Positions 8,184-17,706 of a DNA stretch of 64,000 nucleotides are shown one piece after another (position 1 is the stretch's first letter; each line of letters begins with the position of its first letter). The position numbers were made by a program, and so were the translations under genes. Source of the stretch: Flavobacterium geliluteum. Its GTDB lineage: Bacteria > Bacteroidota > Bacteroidia > Flavobacteriales > Flavobacteriaceae. A model generated the notes under the pieces. That model worked only from the letters and a program-made list of their open reading frames with translations. It was not told the DNA's origin and made no database searches. The stretch covers positions 62,001 through 126,000 of the forward strand of contig NZ_JAGFBV010000008.1 of NCBI RefSeq assembly GCF_017948595.1, given 5' to 3'.

Positions 8184-9320
8184 ATGAAAAAGGTATTAAT
8201 TACAGGAGGGGCGGGTTTTATAGGTTCCAATGTAGCCAGAGTATTAATTAAAGAAGGGTATGAAATTACAGTTTTAGATAACTTTCTGCCACAAATTCAT
8301 GGTGATAAAGATGTATTGCCAGAGGATTTAAACGGTAAAGTAAGATTAATTGTAGGAGACGTAGCAGATAAATCGGTGCTTTATAATGCACTTAAAGAGC
8401 AAGATGCTGTTATACATTATGCTGCCGAAACAGGTACAGGACAATCGATGTATGCAGTTTCGCATTATACAAATGTTAACATTCAGGCAACAGCTAATTT
8501 ATGTGATTATATCATCAATGAAGATCATCAGATAAAAAACGTAATCGTTGCTTCTTCAAGGTCAATATATGGAGAAGGAAAATACAATTCTCCAGAGTAC
8601 GGAACGGTGTATCCTAATTCTAGAACCTTTCAAAATGTAAAAGAAAGTTTTGAGGTATGTTGTCCTAAATCAGGAAAACATAATTTAGAAGTTGAAGCAA
8701 CAGATGAAGCATCCAAAATTCATCCTTCTTCTTTTTATGGGATTACCAAACAGGTGCAAGAGCAAATGATTATTTTGGCAACTCAATTGAAGAATATTAA
8801 TGGGTATGCTTTGCGATATCAAAATGTTTATGGACCGGGGCAGTCTCTAAAAAATCCATACACAGGTATATTGTCTATTTTTACACGTTTGGCTTTGCAA
8901 AACGAAGAAATCAATATTTTTGAGGATGGACTTGAAAGTAGAGATTTTGTACACATTAATGATGTGGTTGCTGCTACAATATCTTGTCTAAAATTAGAGA
9001 AAAAAGGACAGCATATTCTTAATGTTGGTAGTGGAGTACCTGTAAATGTTCTTGAAGTAGCTCAAGAGATTGTAAGTTATTTAAAAAGTAAATCTGAAAT
9101 TAAAATTTCAGGAGCTTTTAGAGAAGGCGATATTAGACACAATTTTGCCGATTTAACGTTGATTAAGGAAGTTGTCGGTTTTGAACCAAAGTGGAGTTTT
9201 AAAGATGGACTGCACAGTTTTATAGACTGGGCATTAAAACAAAATGATGTTCCTAAAGACACGACTGATTACAGAAAGTCTTTAGGAGAATTAAAAGAAA
9301 AAGGTTTATTGAATGGATAA
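8184..9320 (+). CDS. NAD-dependent epimerase, dTDP-L-rhamnose 4-epimerase-like
   Basis: A 378-residue extended SDR. It shows GGAGFIG at residues 8-14, the SSRSIYGEGKY segment, a cysteine-containing insertion (residues about 145-175) and the catalytic YGITK. The combination of SxSIYGEG, the inserted loop, LRYQNVYGPGQSLKNPYTG and FEDGLESRDFVHI matches, from memory, enzymes annotated as dTDP-L-rhamnose 4-epimerase, which give dTDP-6-deoxy-L-talose. Other extended-SDR substrates remain possible. It overlaps the next glycosyltransferase by 8 bases. The rml genes for its putative substrate lie about 20 kb downstream. Confidence 0.75.
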   Translation: MKKVLITGGAGFIGSNVARVLIKEGYEITVLDNFLPQIHGDKDVLPEDLNGKVRLIVGDVADKSVLYNALKEQDAVIHYAAETGTGQSMYAVSHYTNVNIQATANLCDYIINEDHQIKNVIVASSRSIYGEGKYNSPEYGTVYPNSRTFQNVKESFEVCCPKSGKHNLEVEATDEASKIHPSSFYGITKQVQEQMIILATQLKNINGYALRYQNVYGPGQSLKNPYTGILSIFTRLALQNEEINIFEDGLESRDFVHINDVVAATISCLKLEKKGQHILNVGSGVPVNVLEVAQEIVSYLKSKSEIKISGAFREGDIRHNFADLTLIKEVVGFEPKWSFKDGLHSFIDWALKQNDVPKDTTDYRKSLGELKEKGLLNG

Positions 9321-10287
9321 ATTGACTCAGCCGTTAGTAAGTATTGTTTTTACTAGTTATAATCATCAGGAATATTTAAGACAGGCTTTAGATAGTCTGG
9401 TAAATCAAACATATCCTAATATTGAAATTATCATTATTGATGATTGTTCTACTGATGGAAGTCAGGAAATTCTTAAAGAATATGAACATTATAGTAATAT
9501 AAATTTAAAATTGCAGACTCAAAACTCTGGTAGTTATGTAAAAGCCAGTAATTTTGGAGCTTCGCTTGCCACAGGTGATTATATTCTTTTTGCCCAGTGT
9601 GATGATTTTGCTGAGCCGACACAAATTGAAATACTTCTGAAAATTTTTGAAAGCAACCCATCTGTAGGAGTAGTTTTTTCTAAAAGTAATCTTGTCAATG
9701 AAAAAGGAGAAATATTTGCTGATGATTTTTATGGAAGGGAAAAAAGTTTTAAGACAGCCGTAAAAGAAAGTGGATTAATAAAAGCAGATAAAATGAAAGA
9801 GTTTCTTTCTTTTTCATGTGTAATTCCAAATTTGAGTGCCGCCTTAATCAAACATGACTTATTTAAAGAAATCAATGGACTGTCAGATCAATATTTGGTT
9901 GTAGCCGATTGGGAGTTTTGGTTGGATTTGACAGAGAAAACAGATTTTTATTATGTGTTTCAACCGCTTAATTACTTTAGGCAGCATGCAACTACGATAA
10001 GAAGCAGTATAAAAATGAAAACCCAAATTGTAGAGATATATAAAATGTTTTATAATCATATATCCAAAAATCAATTAGAACCAATTCAAGTGCATAAAAT
10101 AAAAATGGGTGCAGGAGCGGTCTGGTTTTCTTATTTCGTAGAAAGTAAAAAAGCATGGCTAAAGTGTTTCGCCGCAGTCTATCCAGAAATTAACAAAATA
10201 GAAAAAAGAGGCCTATACTATTTGTTTCTTGGTGCGAAGAAACAAGTTTTAGAGTATTTTTTTGTAAAAACAAATAAATTAGTCTGA
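9313..10287 (+). CDS. Family 2 glycosyltransferase
   Basis: A 324-residue GT-A enzyme with VSIVFTSYNHQEYL at the N-terminus, the nucleotide-binding IDDCSTDGS near residue 43 and a CDDF motif near residue 97 in place of the usual DxD. ADWEFWLDL later in the domain likely carries the catalytic acid. It would add one sugar to the lipid-linked repeat unit on the cytoplasmic face. The ATG lies 8 bases inside the end of the epimerase gene, which suggests coupled translation and possibly use of that enzyme's sugar product. Donor and linkage are not predictable. Confidence 0.85.
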   Translation: MDKLTQPLVSIVFTSYNHQEYLRQALDSLVNQTYPNIEIIIIDDCSTDGSQEILKEYEHYSNINLKLQTQNSGSYVKASNFGASLATGDYILFAQCDDFAEPTQIEILLKIFESNPSVGVVFSKSNLVNEKGEIFADDFYGREKSFKTAVKESGLIKADKMKEFLSFSCVIPNLSAALIKHDLFKEINGLSDQYLVVADWEFWLDLTEKTDFYYVFQPLNYFRQHATTIRSSIKMKTQIVEIYKMFYNHISKNQLEPIQVHKIKMGAGAVWFSYFVESKKAWLKCFAAVYPEINKIEKRGLYYLFLGAKKQVLEYFFVKTNKLV

Positions 10288-10339
10288 ATGCAGGATTTAC
10301 ATATGAACGACCCCATTTTAAAATTAAAATCAAATCAAT

Positions 10340-10780
10340 ATGCTTCCCAATAATATTAAAATAGGTATTACCTTTAGTGCATTTGATTTGTTGCATGCAG
10401 GACATATCAAAATGCTTGAGGAAGCCAAAAGACATTGTGATTATTTAATTATAGGATTGCAAACTGATCCTACACTTGATCGTCCCGAAAAAAACAGACC
10501 TACGCAAACTGTAGTAGAGCGATATATACAACTCAAAGCTTGCATACATGTTGATGAGATTGTACCCTACGCAACGGAACAGGACTTAGAAGATATTCTC
10601 CACTCTTTCAAAATTGATGTTCGTATTATTGGAGATGAATACAGAGAGAAAAATTTTACCGGTAGAACTTATTGCGAAGAGAAAGGTATCGAATTATACT
10701 TTAATAAAAGAGATCATAGGTTTTCAAGTAGTGCATTGAGGGAAGAAGTGGCTAATAAAGAATTATTAAAAAAAACATGA
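10340..10780 (+). CDS. Adenylyltransferase/cytidylyltransferase, TagD-like
   Basis: A 146-residue nucleotidyltransferase with GITFSAFDLLHAGH (the HxGH nucleotide-binding motif is HAGH) and a C-terminal RFSSSALR that replaces the RTSGISTT-type motif of TagD. The length and layout match glycerol-3-phosphate cytidylyltransferase and the RfaE nucleotidyltransferase domain. It activates a phosphorylated alcohol or sugar as a CDP- or ADP-derivative. No heptose kinase is present here, so a CDP-activated polyol such as CDP-glycerol is the more natural guess. It overlaps ugd by 4 bases (ATGA). Confidence 0.8.
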   Translation: MLPNNIKIGITFSAFDLLHAGHIKMLEEAKRHCDYLIIGLQTDPTLDRPEKNRPTQTVVERYIQLKACIHVDEIVPYATEQDLEDILHSFKIDVRIIGDEYREKNFTGRTYCEEKGIELYFNKRDHRFSSSALREEVANKELLKKT

Positions 10781-12099
10781 AGATAGTTGTAGTTGGTACA
10801 GGTTATGTTGGATTGGTAACCGGTACGTGTTTTGCAGAAGTAGGAATTGATGTAATTTGTGTTGATATAGACGCAGAAAAAATAAATAATTTAAATAATG
10901 GAATACTTCCAATTTTTGAACCAGGACTTGAAACTTTAGTAATCAAAAATATTTCTAACGGAAGATTGAAATTTTCGACTTCATTAAAACAAAGTATTTC
11001 TGATGCAGGTGTAGCTTTTATTGCCGTTGGAACTCCTCCCGGAGAAAATGGTAGTGCAGATTTGCAATATGTTCTCGCCGTGGCAAGTGAAATAGGACAG
11101 TATATGAATAATTACAGCGTAATTGTTACCAAAAGTACTGTTCCTGTGGGAACTGCGCAAAAAGTACAAATGGCTATACAAAAAGAGTTGGAGAATCGGA
11201 ATCTCAACATTTCATTTGATGTTGCATCAAACCCCGAATTTTTAAAAGAAGGAGCCGCTATCGATGATTTTTTAAAACCAGATCGAATAGTGGTTGGAAT
11301 TTCTAGCAAACAGGCCGAAGAAGTTATGCGTAAATTATACAAACCTTTTTTGCTTAATGGTCATCCAATTATATTTATGGATGTGCCAAGTGCCGAGATG
11401 ACCAAGTACGCTGCCAATAGTATGTTAGCTACAAAGATTAGTTTTATGAATGATATTGCGAATCTTTGTGAAATTATGGGTGCTGATGTGAATATGGTTA
11501 GAAAAGGAATTGGCAGCGATGCACGAATTGGGAATAAATTTATTTATCCTGGAATTGGATATGGCGGTTCTTGTTTTCCAAAAGATGTTAAGGCACTAAT
11601 AAAAACTGCTGCTGAGAATGGTTATTCTATGAAGATTTTGCAAGCAGTTGAAGCAGTTAATGAATATCAGAAAACAGTTTTGTTCAATAAATTGAACAAT
11701 CGTTTTCAAGGAAATCTTGAAGGAAAAACAATAGCAATGTGGGGACTTTCATTTAAACCAAATACGGATGATATGAGGGAAGCTCCTTCTTTAGTTTTGG
11801 TTGATAGTATTTTGAAAGCTGGCGGTAATGTTCAGGCCTTTGATCCAGTTGCAATGAAAGAAGCTAGGCACATCATTGGAGATAAAATTGTGTATTGTAA
11901 AAATGAATATGATACGTTAATAAATGCTGATGCATTAATGATTGTTACCGAATGGACCGATTTTCGTTCACCTAATTTTGATAAAATCAAAACACTTCTA
12001 AATAATGCAATCGTATTTGATGGAAGAAATATATTTGATGGTAAAGAAATGAATGAGTTAGGGTTTGAATATTATGGAATTGGAACAAGAAATGATTAA
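10777..12099 (+). CDS. ugd: UDP-glucose 6-dehydrogenase
   Basis: A 440-residue enzyme that oxidises UDP-glucose to UDP-glucuronic acid with two NAD+. The N-terminal Rossmann loop is GTGYVGLVTG. The active-site motif GGSCFPKD places the catalytic Cys at residue 266, and the C-terminal UDP-binding domain is complete. Length matches the family. It is followed 3 bases later by UDP-glucuronate decarboxylase, so the pair converts UDP-glucose to UDP-xylose via UDP-glucuronate. The start is in an ATGA overlap with the TagD-like gene. Confidence 0.95.
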   Translation: MKIVVVGTGYVGLVTGTCFAEVGIDVICVDIDAEKINNLNNGILPIFEPGLETLVIKNISNGRLKFSTSLKQSISDAGVAFIAVGTPPGENGSADLQYVLAVASEIGQYMNNYSVIVTKSTVPVGTAQKVQMAIQKELENRNLNISFDVASNPEFLKEGAAIDDFLKPDRIVVGISSKQAEEVMRKLYKPFLLNGHPIIFMDVPSAEMTKYAANSMLATKISFMNDIANLCEIMGADVNMVRKGIGSDARIGNKFIYPGIGYGGSCFPKDVKALIKTAAENGYSMKILQAVEAVNEYQKTVLFNKLNNRFQGNLEGKTIAMWGLSFKPNTDDMREAPSLVLVDSILKAGGNVQAFDPVAMKEARHIIGDKIVYCKNEYDTLINADALMIVTEWTDFRSPNFDKIKTLLNNAIVFDGRNIFDGKEMNELGFEYYGIGTRND

Positions 12100-12102
12100 A
12101 TT

Positions 12103-13086
12103 ATGAGTAAAAGAATATTAATTACAGGTGCAGCAGGATTTTTGGGTTCACATTTGTGTGATCGTTTTATCTTAGAAGGATTTCAGGTTGTTGGGATGGA
12201 CAATCTTATTACAGGAGATTTGAAAAACATAGAACACCTATTTCCATTAGAGAATTTTGAGTTTTATAACCATGATGTTTCCAATTTTGTACATGTTAGT
12301 GGTAATTTGGATTATATTTTACATTTTGCATCTCCGGCAAGTCCAATAGATTACTTAAAAATACCAATACAGACTCTTAAAGTAGGTTCGTTAGGAACTC
12401 ATAATTTGTTAGGATTGGCTAAAGAAAAAAAAGCGAGGTTTTTGATCGCTTCAACATCCGAAGTATATGGGGATCCCACAGTACATCCACAGCCTGAGGA
12501 ATATTTTGGTAATGTTAATCCTGTTGGACCCAGAAGTGTTTATGATGAAGCCAAAAGATTTCAGGAGGCAATTACTATGGCATATCATACTTTTCACGGA
12601 CTTGAAACTCGGATAGTTAGAATATTTAATACTTATGGGCCGAGAATGAGATTAAATGACGGCAGGGTTTTACCTGCTTTTATTGGTCAGGCATTAAGAG
12701 GGGAAGACTTGACAATTTTTGGAGATGGTTCACAGACGAGAGCTTTTTGTTATGTTGATGATTTGATAGAGGGTATTTACAAATTATTGATGTCGGATTA
12801 TGTTTATCCTGTAAATATTGGAAATCCAAATGAAATTACAATGAATGATTTTGCTCAAGAAATTATAAAATTGACCGGAACGAATCAAAAAATAGTTTAT
12901 CATCCACTTCCGCAGGATGATCCAAAACAAAGACAACCTGATATATCAAAAGCGCAATTACTTTTAAATTGGGAACCTAAAATTTCTCGTGAAGAAGGAC
13001 TGAAAATAACATATGAATATTTTAAAAATTTCACAAAAGAAGAGTTAGAAAAAACGAAACTAAATAAGGAATTTTTAAGAAAATAA
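12103..13086 (+). CDS. uxs: UDP-glucuronate decarboxylase (UDP-xylose synthase)
   Basis: A 327-residue extended SDR with [13 protein letters not shown], the segment [16 protein letters not shown], then [14 protein letters not shown] with the catalytic YxxxK, and [11 protein letters not shown]. These are diagnostic of bacterial UXS. It decarboxylates UDP-glucuronic acid to UDP-xylose. It lies directly downstream of ugd, which makes its substrate, and just upstream of a GT2 gene. Xylose or glucuronic acid is therefore a likely component of one glycan made by this locus. Confidence 0.93.
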   Translation: MSKRILITGAAGFLGSHLCDRFILEGFQVVGMDNLITGDLKNIEHLFPLENFEFYNHDVSNFVHVSGNLDYILHFASPASPIDYLKIPIQTLKVGSLGTHNLLGLAKEKKARFLIASTSEVYGDPTVHPQPEEYFGNVNPVGPRSVYDEAKRFQEAITMAYHTFHGLETRIVRIFNTYGPRMRLNDGRVLPAFIGQALRGEDLTIFGDGSQTRAFCYVDDLIEGIYKLLMSDYVYPVNIGNPNEITMNDFAQEIIKLTGTNQKIVYHPLPQDDPKQRQPDISKAQLLLNWEPKISREEGLKITYEYFKNFTKEELEKTKLNKEFLRK

Positions 13087-13088
13087 TC

Positions 13089-13964
13089 ATGGGAGATTTT
13101 TTTGTTTCAGTAATAATACCAACTTACAATAGAGCTAACGATTTAGATAGATGCTTAAAATCATTACAACATCAAACCTATAAGAATTTTGAGGTATTAG
13201 TATGTGATGATGGATCAACTGACAATACAAAAGAAATTGTAGAAAAATACAATTCTATATTGAAAATAAAATATATCAAAGATGAGAACTTTGGAGGACC
13301 GGCAAGACCTCGAAATAAAGGAATTTCTGAAGCTAAAGGTGATTGGATTTGTTTTTTAGATTCGGATGACTGGTGGTACCCAAATAAATTGAATGACTCT
13401 TTACCTTATTTGAATGATTACGATTTAATCCATCACAATTTAGATATCTATTCTAATCTAGAAAAGTCAAAAGGCGTGGCAAAGGGCAGGATTTTTGGCG
13501 AAAATATTTCAAACGATTTGATTGTTAATGGCAATGGAATCGTAAATTCAAGTGTGTTAATTAGAAAAAGTATTGTTGATCTAACCGGAAAAATTACGGA
13601 AGATAAAAACCTAATCGCAGTTGAGGATTATGATTACTGGATTAGAGTAGCTAAAGTAACAAACCGTTTTAAATATATTGACCAAAGCCTTGGCGGGTAT
13701 TGGGAAGGAGAGAATATATCCTATTCTGTTAAACAGATTGATAGAGCAAAATCTTTGTTGGATAAATACTTTCAAGATCTATCATTACCCGAACAGAAAT
13801 CGGCAACTTCACTTCATTATTTTAATGCGGCTCGCATGTATCATTATTTGTATATGTATACAGAAGCTAGTAATTGTTATCTGGAATCATTGAGTACAAA
13901 TAACTTAAAAAGAACGTTGAAAGCAATTGGTGGTTATCTAATGTGTCAATTCAGGATTAAATAA
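13089..13964 (+). CDS. Family 2 glycosyltransferase
   Basis: A 291-residue GT-A enzyme with VSVIIPTYNRANDL, CDDGSTDNT near residue 40 and DSDDWW near residue 91 as the metal and nucleotide motif. EDYDYWIRV later likely holds the catalytic base. The short length without membrane segments is normal for cytoplasmic repeat-unit transferases. It begins 2 bases after the UDP-xylose synthase stop, so it is a candidate UDP-xylose or UDP-glucuronate transferase by position only. It is followed by the Wzy-like polymerase. Confidence 0.85.
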   Translation: MGDFFVSVIIPTYNRANDLDRCLKSLQHQTYKNFEVLVCDDGSTDNTKEIVEKYNSILKIKYIKDENFGGPARPRNKGISEAKGDWICFLDSDDWWYPNKLNDSLPYLNDYDLIHHNLDIYSNLEKSKGVAKGRIFGENISNDLIVNGNGIVNSSVLIRKSIVDLTGKITEDKNLIAVEDYDYWIRVAKVTNRFKYIDQSLGGYWEGENISYSVKQIDRAKSLLDKYFQDLSLPEQKSATSLHYFNAARMYHYLYMYTEASNCYLESLSTNNLKRTLKAIGGYLMCQFRIK

Positions 13965-13978
13965 CATGAGACTTCTAA

Positions 13979-15409
13979 ATGGGTAAAAGTTTAAAAGAAA
14001 TCGATTTAAATAAAATTTTAAAAGTATCTAATTTAGGTATCTTGATTTTATTATGGTATTCCTATTATAAAAATGGGGAAGCCTTATATGTAAATTTTAA
14101 TACGATTCTGTTAGGTACTGCATTATCTTTTCAAATTGGTGTCTTTTTATTTTTGGAAAAAAGAAGGCGCGATCCTTTTGTTATTTTATTATGTCTGCAA
14201 ATGGTTTTCTATTTTTTATTGCGAATTGTAACACTGTTAAATTATTCTTTTTCAAATGTTTTTACGCGATTTCCTTTTACAGCTGAGAATCTTAATTATG
14301 CTTTGGTATTTATCATCATAGCTAATCTTGCGTTTTATTTTGGGCTTACTATTAATGGTTTACGAAAATCTACATTAGATCAAGTAATAAATGCTGTTCC
14401 TGTAAAAACACATTTGATTGTTGTTTTAATTGGAATTGGGTATTTCTTCGCTTTTTATCAGCGAGTTGGTTTGGGTTTTTTAGAAGGAATAATGGGCATG
14501 ATTCAGAGTCTTTTTGTGAACTTGGGAACGATGCTTTTTATGGCGATTGTTTTTTTGTTTTTGTTTGGAAAACGAATTGGTCAAAAAACTAAAACTGCTG
14601 TATTGGGGGGTATTATTCTAATGGTTATTATACAAACTTTAACAGGTAGCAGATCTGCAATACTATCAATTATCAATTATATTATTTTTGCACAATTGGC
14701 CCTATATGATAGTATTAAAGTTAAAAAAATATATTTAGTATTTGGAGCCGTTCTGGTACCTATTATGATTTTGATATTTGCAGTTTCTACGTTCTTGCGG
14801 CCTCGTCTTGAAAATAGAGGAAATATTGGAGGGGAAACTTTCGAGGTTCTGAAGGAATTTGACTTTACAGATGCTATTACCGATGGGTCTGATTTGGTTT
14901 TGAAACAAGTTTTTGATAGGATTGGTTTTTTGGATTATTGTGCAGAAATAATGTCTAATTCTGATAAATATGCGGGAATATTTAATCCCTGGTATTATTT
15001 TAAAAGTATTGTAGATAATATTTTAACACCAGGTTTCACAGTTTTTGATACACCGAGGGCCTCAAACGCAACCACGTTTATTTACAATGAAATAGGAACG
15101 CCAAGTTTATCAAGAGTAGGTGAAGGGTATCAATCGGATGAATTTACGCTCTATGGTGAGTTTTACGCTTTGCTGGGGAAATGGTTTTCTTTGATTCCGA
15201 TATTTTTCTTGGGGTTTTTCTTTAAAAGGATATATTTGAATTTAAGTCAAAATGATATTTATCTGTTTTATTTGAAAAGAGCCATCATATTATTCGTTTT
15301 TTATTCGACTTTAAATAGTTTCGGATTAGATTGGATATTGCTGGATGTTATTGCGATATTTTTTACGTACCAAATATTTAAAGGTTTTTTTAAGTTTGAA
15401 AAGCTTTAG
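13979..15409 (+). CDS. wzy: Wzy-like O-antigen polymerase
   Basis: A 476-residue integral membrane protein with about ten transmembrane segments, a TGSRSAIL motif near residue 222 and a large hydrophilic loop (about residues 275-395, RPRLENRG to GEFYALLG) before the last membrane segments. This is the topology of oligosaccharide repeat-unit polymerases, which join undecaprenyl-linked units in the periplasm. It lies in the same block as Wzx. A second protein of the O-antigen ligase/polymerase type occurs at 58697, so the division of roles is inferred. Sequence divergence is typical for Wzy. Confidence 0.8.
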   Translation: MGKSLKEIDLNKILKVSNLGILILLWYSYYKNGEALYVNFNTILLGTALSFQIGVFLFLEKRRRDPFVILLCLQMVFYFLLRIVTLLNYSFSNVFTRFPFTAENLNYALVFIIIANLAFYFGLTINGLRKSTLDQVINAVPVKTHLIVVLIGIGYFFAFYQRVGLGFLEGIMGMIQSLFVNLGTMLFMAIVFLFLFGKRIGQKTKTAVLGGIILMVIIQTLTGSRSAILSIINYIIFAQLALYDSIKVKKIYLVFGAVLVPIMILIFAVSTFLRPRLENRGNIGGETFEVLKEFDFTDAITDGSDLVLKQVFDRIGFLDYCAEIMSNSDKYAGIFNPWYYFKSIVDNILTPGFTVFDTPRASNATTFIYNEIGTPSLSRVGEGYQSDEFTLYGEFYALLGKWFSLIPIFFLGFFFKRIYLNLSQNDIYLFYLKRAIILFVFYSTLNSFGLDWILLDVIAIFFTYQIFKGFFKFEKL

Positions 15410-15463
15410 AGCATTTGTCAGTCGAGTTTTTGATTATGATTTTATTAAAAAAAAGTAAAGTTT

Positions 15464-16529
15464 ATGAATGAATATTTGAGTGTAAAATTAAAATTGATTT
15501 CTTTTTTTTCTATGATAATGGTTGTGTTTTTACACTCCTATAATTTGGTGATTAATTTGACTTCAGGAACTGTTTTAGTAGATCAGGGTTATAGTACATT
15601 TATTCAGAACTTTATTAGTCAGGGAATAGCACGAGTTGCTGTGCCTTTATTTTTTTCGATTTCAGGATATCTGTTTTTTCTAAACAGTAGAGGAGAACTT
15701 AAGGAATTTATTCTAAAATTTAATAAAAGATTAAAAACAATAGTAATTCCTTACCTGTTTTGGTCGATTTTTTGTTTGCTTTTATTCCTGATAATGCAAT
15801 CTATTCCACAATTGGCCATCTTTTTTACCAATAAACATGTAATAGATTATACTGTTTCTGAATTTATTTCTTCTGTTTTTATCAATCCAATTCCTTATCA
15901 ACTTTGGTTTTTGAGAGATTTAATGATTTTGGTAGTTTTATCACCTATTTTATTTTATCTAATAAAAAAATTCAGCTATTTTGCTTTAGTTGTTTTTATG
16001 GTTGCATGGTTTTTAGATTTTAACTTTATATTTTTTTCTAATGAGTCATTACTTTTTTTGCTTTTGGTGTATCTATAAGTATACTTAAAAAAGAAATCTT
16101 GGAAATTAAGTTTTCAAAAAAAGAATTAATTTATACATTAATTTGGATTGTGATTCTTTTTTTTAGAAATGCACTTGTTCAGTATAACTATGATAATAGC
16201 CACCTATTACTTATTTTGCATAAAATCAGTGTTTTAATTGGAGTTATTGCTGTTTGGAGTTTGTATGATGTTTTAGTTAAAAATTGGGATTTGACCAAAA
16301 GTAGATTATATACTTTTTCCAATTATTCGTTTTTTATCTTTGTTTTCACGAGCCCATGTTATCGTTTTTAAAAAAAATCTTTTTTTACTTAACAAATAAA
16401 AATGAATTAATGTCTTTGCTAATATATATAATAGCTCCCGTGATAACAATAATAATGAGTCTTTTTGTTGGGTATTGCTTAAAACGTTTTGTTCCGAAAT
16501 TCTATTCAATTGTAACCGGAGGAAGATAG
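15464..16529 (+). pseudogene. Acyltransferase 3 family gene broken by two frameshifts
   Basis: Three consecutive reading frames together encode one acyltransferase-3 (OafA/WecH-like) membrane protein. Frame one (15464-16078) gives the start, with FLHSYN and RVAVPLFFSISGYLFF. Frame two continues with AFGVSISILKK and about 80 residues. Frame three runs from HEPMLSFLKK to a TAG at 16527-16529. Adding one T to the 7-T run at 16053-16059 joins frames one and two. Adding one T to the run at 16343-16346 joins frames two and three, restoring FIFVFHEP. As written the gene is inactive. Either it is a true pseudogene, which would remove an O-acetylation, or both runs are sequencing errors. Confidence 0.85.
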
Positions 16530-16561
16530 CAATGTTAGCATTAAATTAGAAATTACTAAAA

Positions 16562-17701
16562 ATGATTAATAATAAAAAAATAAAAATTGGAATTGATGCC
16601 TCTCGTAACCGTTCGGGTGGGGCTAAAGCTCACGTAATTGGGATAATATCAGAAGGGAATCCACAAGATTATGGGATTGACGAAGTTCATATTTGGGCAT
16701 TTAAATCGCTATTAGACTCTTTGCCTGATCAACCATGGCTTATTAAGCATAATCCGGAAGATTTGGAAAGTTCACTATTTACACAAATTTTCTGGCAGTG
16801 TTTTAAATTAGAGAAAGAAGCAAAAAAAAATGAAATTGATATTTTATTTGCAACTGATGCAAGTACTTTTTCTTCTTTTTCTCCAATGGTGGTAATGAGT
16901 CAAGATTTAATTCAATATGAGCCAGGGATTATGAAAATATACGGGTGGGGAATTTCCCGTTTAAGTAATTTTATGAAACTGGTTTTTCAAAACAAGGCTA
17001 TGCGCCAGGCTAAAGGAGTTATATTTCTTACTAAATATTCTATGAATACTGTACAGGTAGTTACAGGGAACATTAATAGTGCGGTTGTAATCCCTCATGG
17101 TGTTGGAAAATCTTTTAAGGATGAAATGCATTGTCCAAAAGAGAATTTGACTAATCAGAAAACTATAAAATGTATCTATGTTTCAAATACTGAAATGTAT
17201 AAACATCAGTGGAATGTTGTTAAGGCGATTGCAACTTTAAGAAGAAAAAATATGCCTGTCGAACTTGTTCTGGCAGGAGGAGGTACCGGAGAATCCAGAA
17301 AGTTGTTAGATGAAGAGATTCAGAAATCTGATCCTAATAATGAATTTGTGAAGATTCTTGAATTTGTTACCCCATCAGAAATGCCAAAACTATTATCAAA
17401 TTCGGACATATCTATTTTTGCATCAAGTTGTGAAAATCTTCCTGTAACACTTTTGGAATCTATGGCAGTTGGTTTGCCTATAGCGTCTTCTGATAGAGGG
17501 CCAATGCCTGAGGTTTTGAAAGAAGGGGGAGTTTATTTCAATCCAATGGATCCAGATTCAATAGCTTCTGCAGTTGAAAAATTAATTAAAAATGATGCTA
17601 CTCGGCTTATGAATGCCAAGAGGGCAAAAGAATTAGCATTAGAGTATTCGTGGAACTCATGCTCAAATAAAACTTGGGATTATCTAGTAAAACATATTTA
17701 A
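16562..17701 (+). CDS. Family 4 glycosyltransferase
   Basis: A 379-residue GT-B enzyme. The C-terminal donor domain shows VLAGGGTGESRKL and the E-x7-E motif as CENLPVTLLES near residue 291, followed by GLPIASSDRGPMPEVL. The N-terminus IGIDASRNRSGGAKAHV is the acceptor-domain loop. It is cytoplasmic and uses a nucleotide sugar with retention. It opens the block that contains the amidino-sugar genes and sits 5 bases before the WbuX-like gene. Donor unknown. Confidence 0.88.
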   Translation: MINNKKIKIGIDASRNRSGGAKAHVIGIISEGNPQDYGIDEVHIWAFKSLLDSLPDQPWLIKHNPEDLESSLFTQIFWQCFKLEKEAKKNEIDILFATDASTFSSFSPMVVMSQDLIQYEPGIMKIYGWGISRLSNFMKLVFQNKAMRQAKGVIFLTKYSMNTVQVVTGNINSAVVIPHGVGKSFKDEMHCPKENLTNQKTIKCIYVSNTEMYKHQWNVVKAIATLRRKNMPVELVLAGGGTGESRKLLDEEIQKSDPNNEFVKILEFVTPSEMPKLLSNSDISIFASSCENLPVTLLESMAVGLPIASSDRGPMPEVLKEGGVYFNPMDPDSIASAVEKLIKNDATRLMNAKRAKELALEYSWNSCSNKTWDYLVKHI

Positions 17702-17706
17702 AATAA

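Noticed and set aside
10288..10353. A 21-codon open frame (ATG directly after the GT2 stop) overlapping the start of the TagD-like gene
   Set aside because: Too short, no recognisable similarity, and it overlaps the real gene in another frame; it may be only leader sequence.
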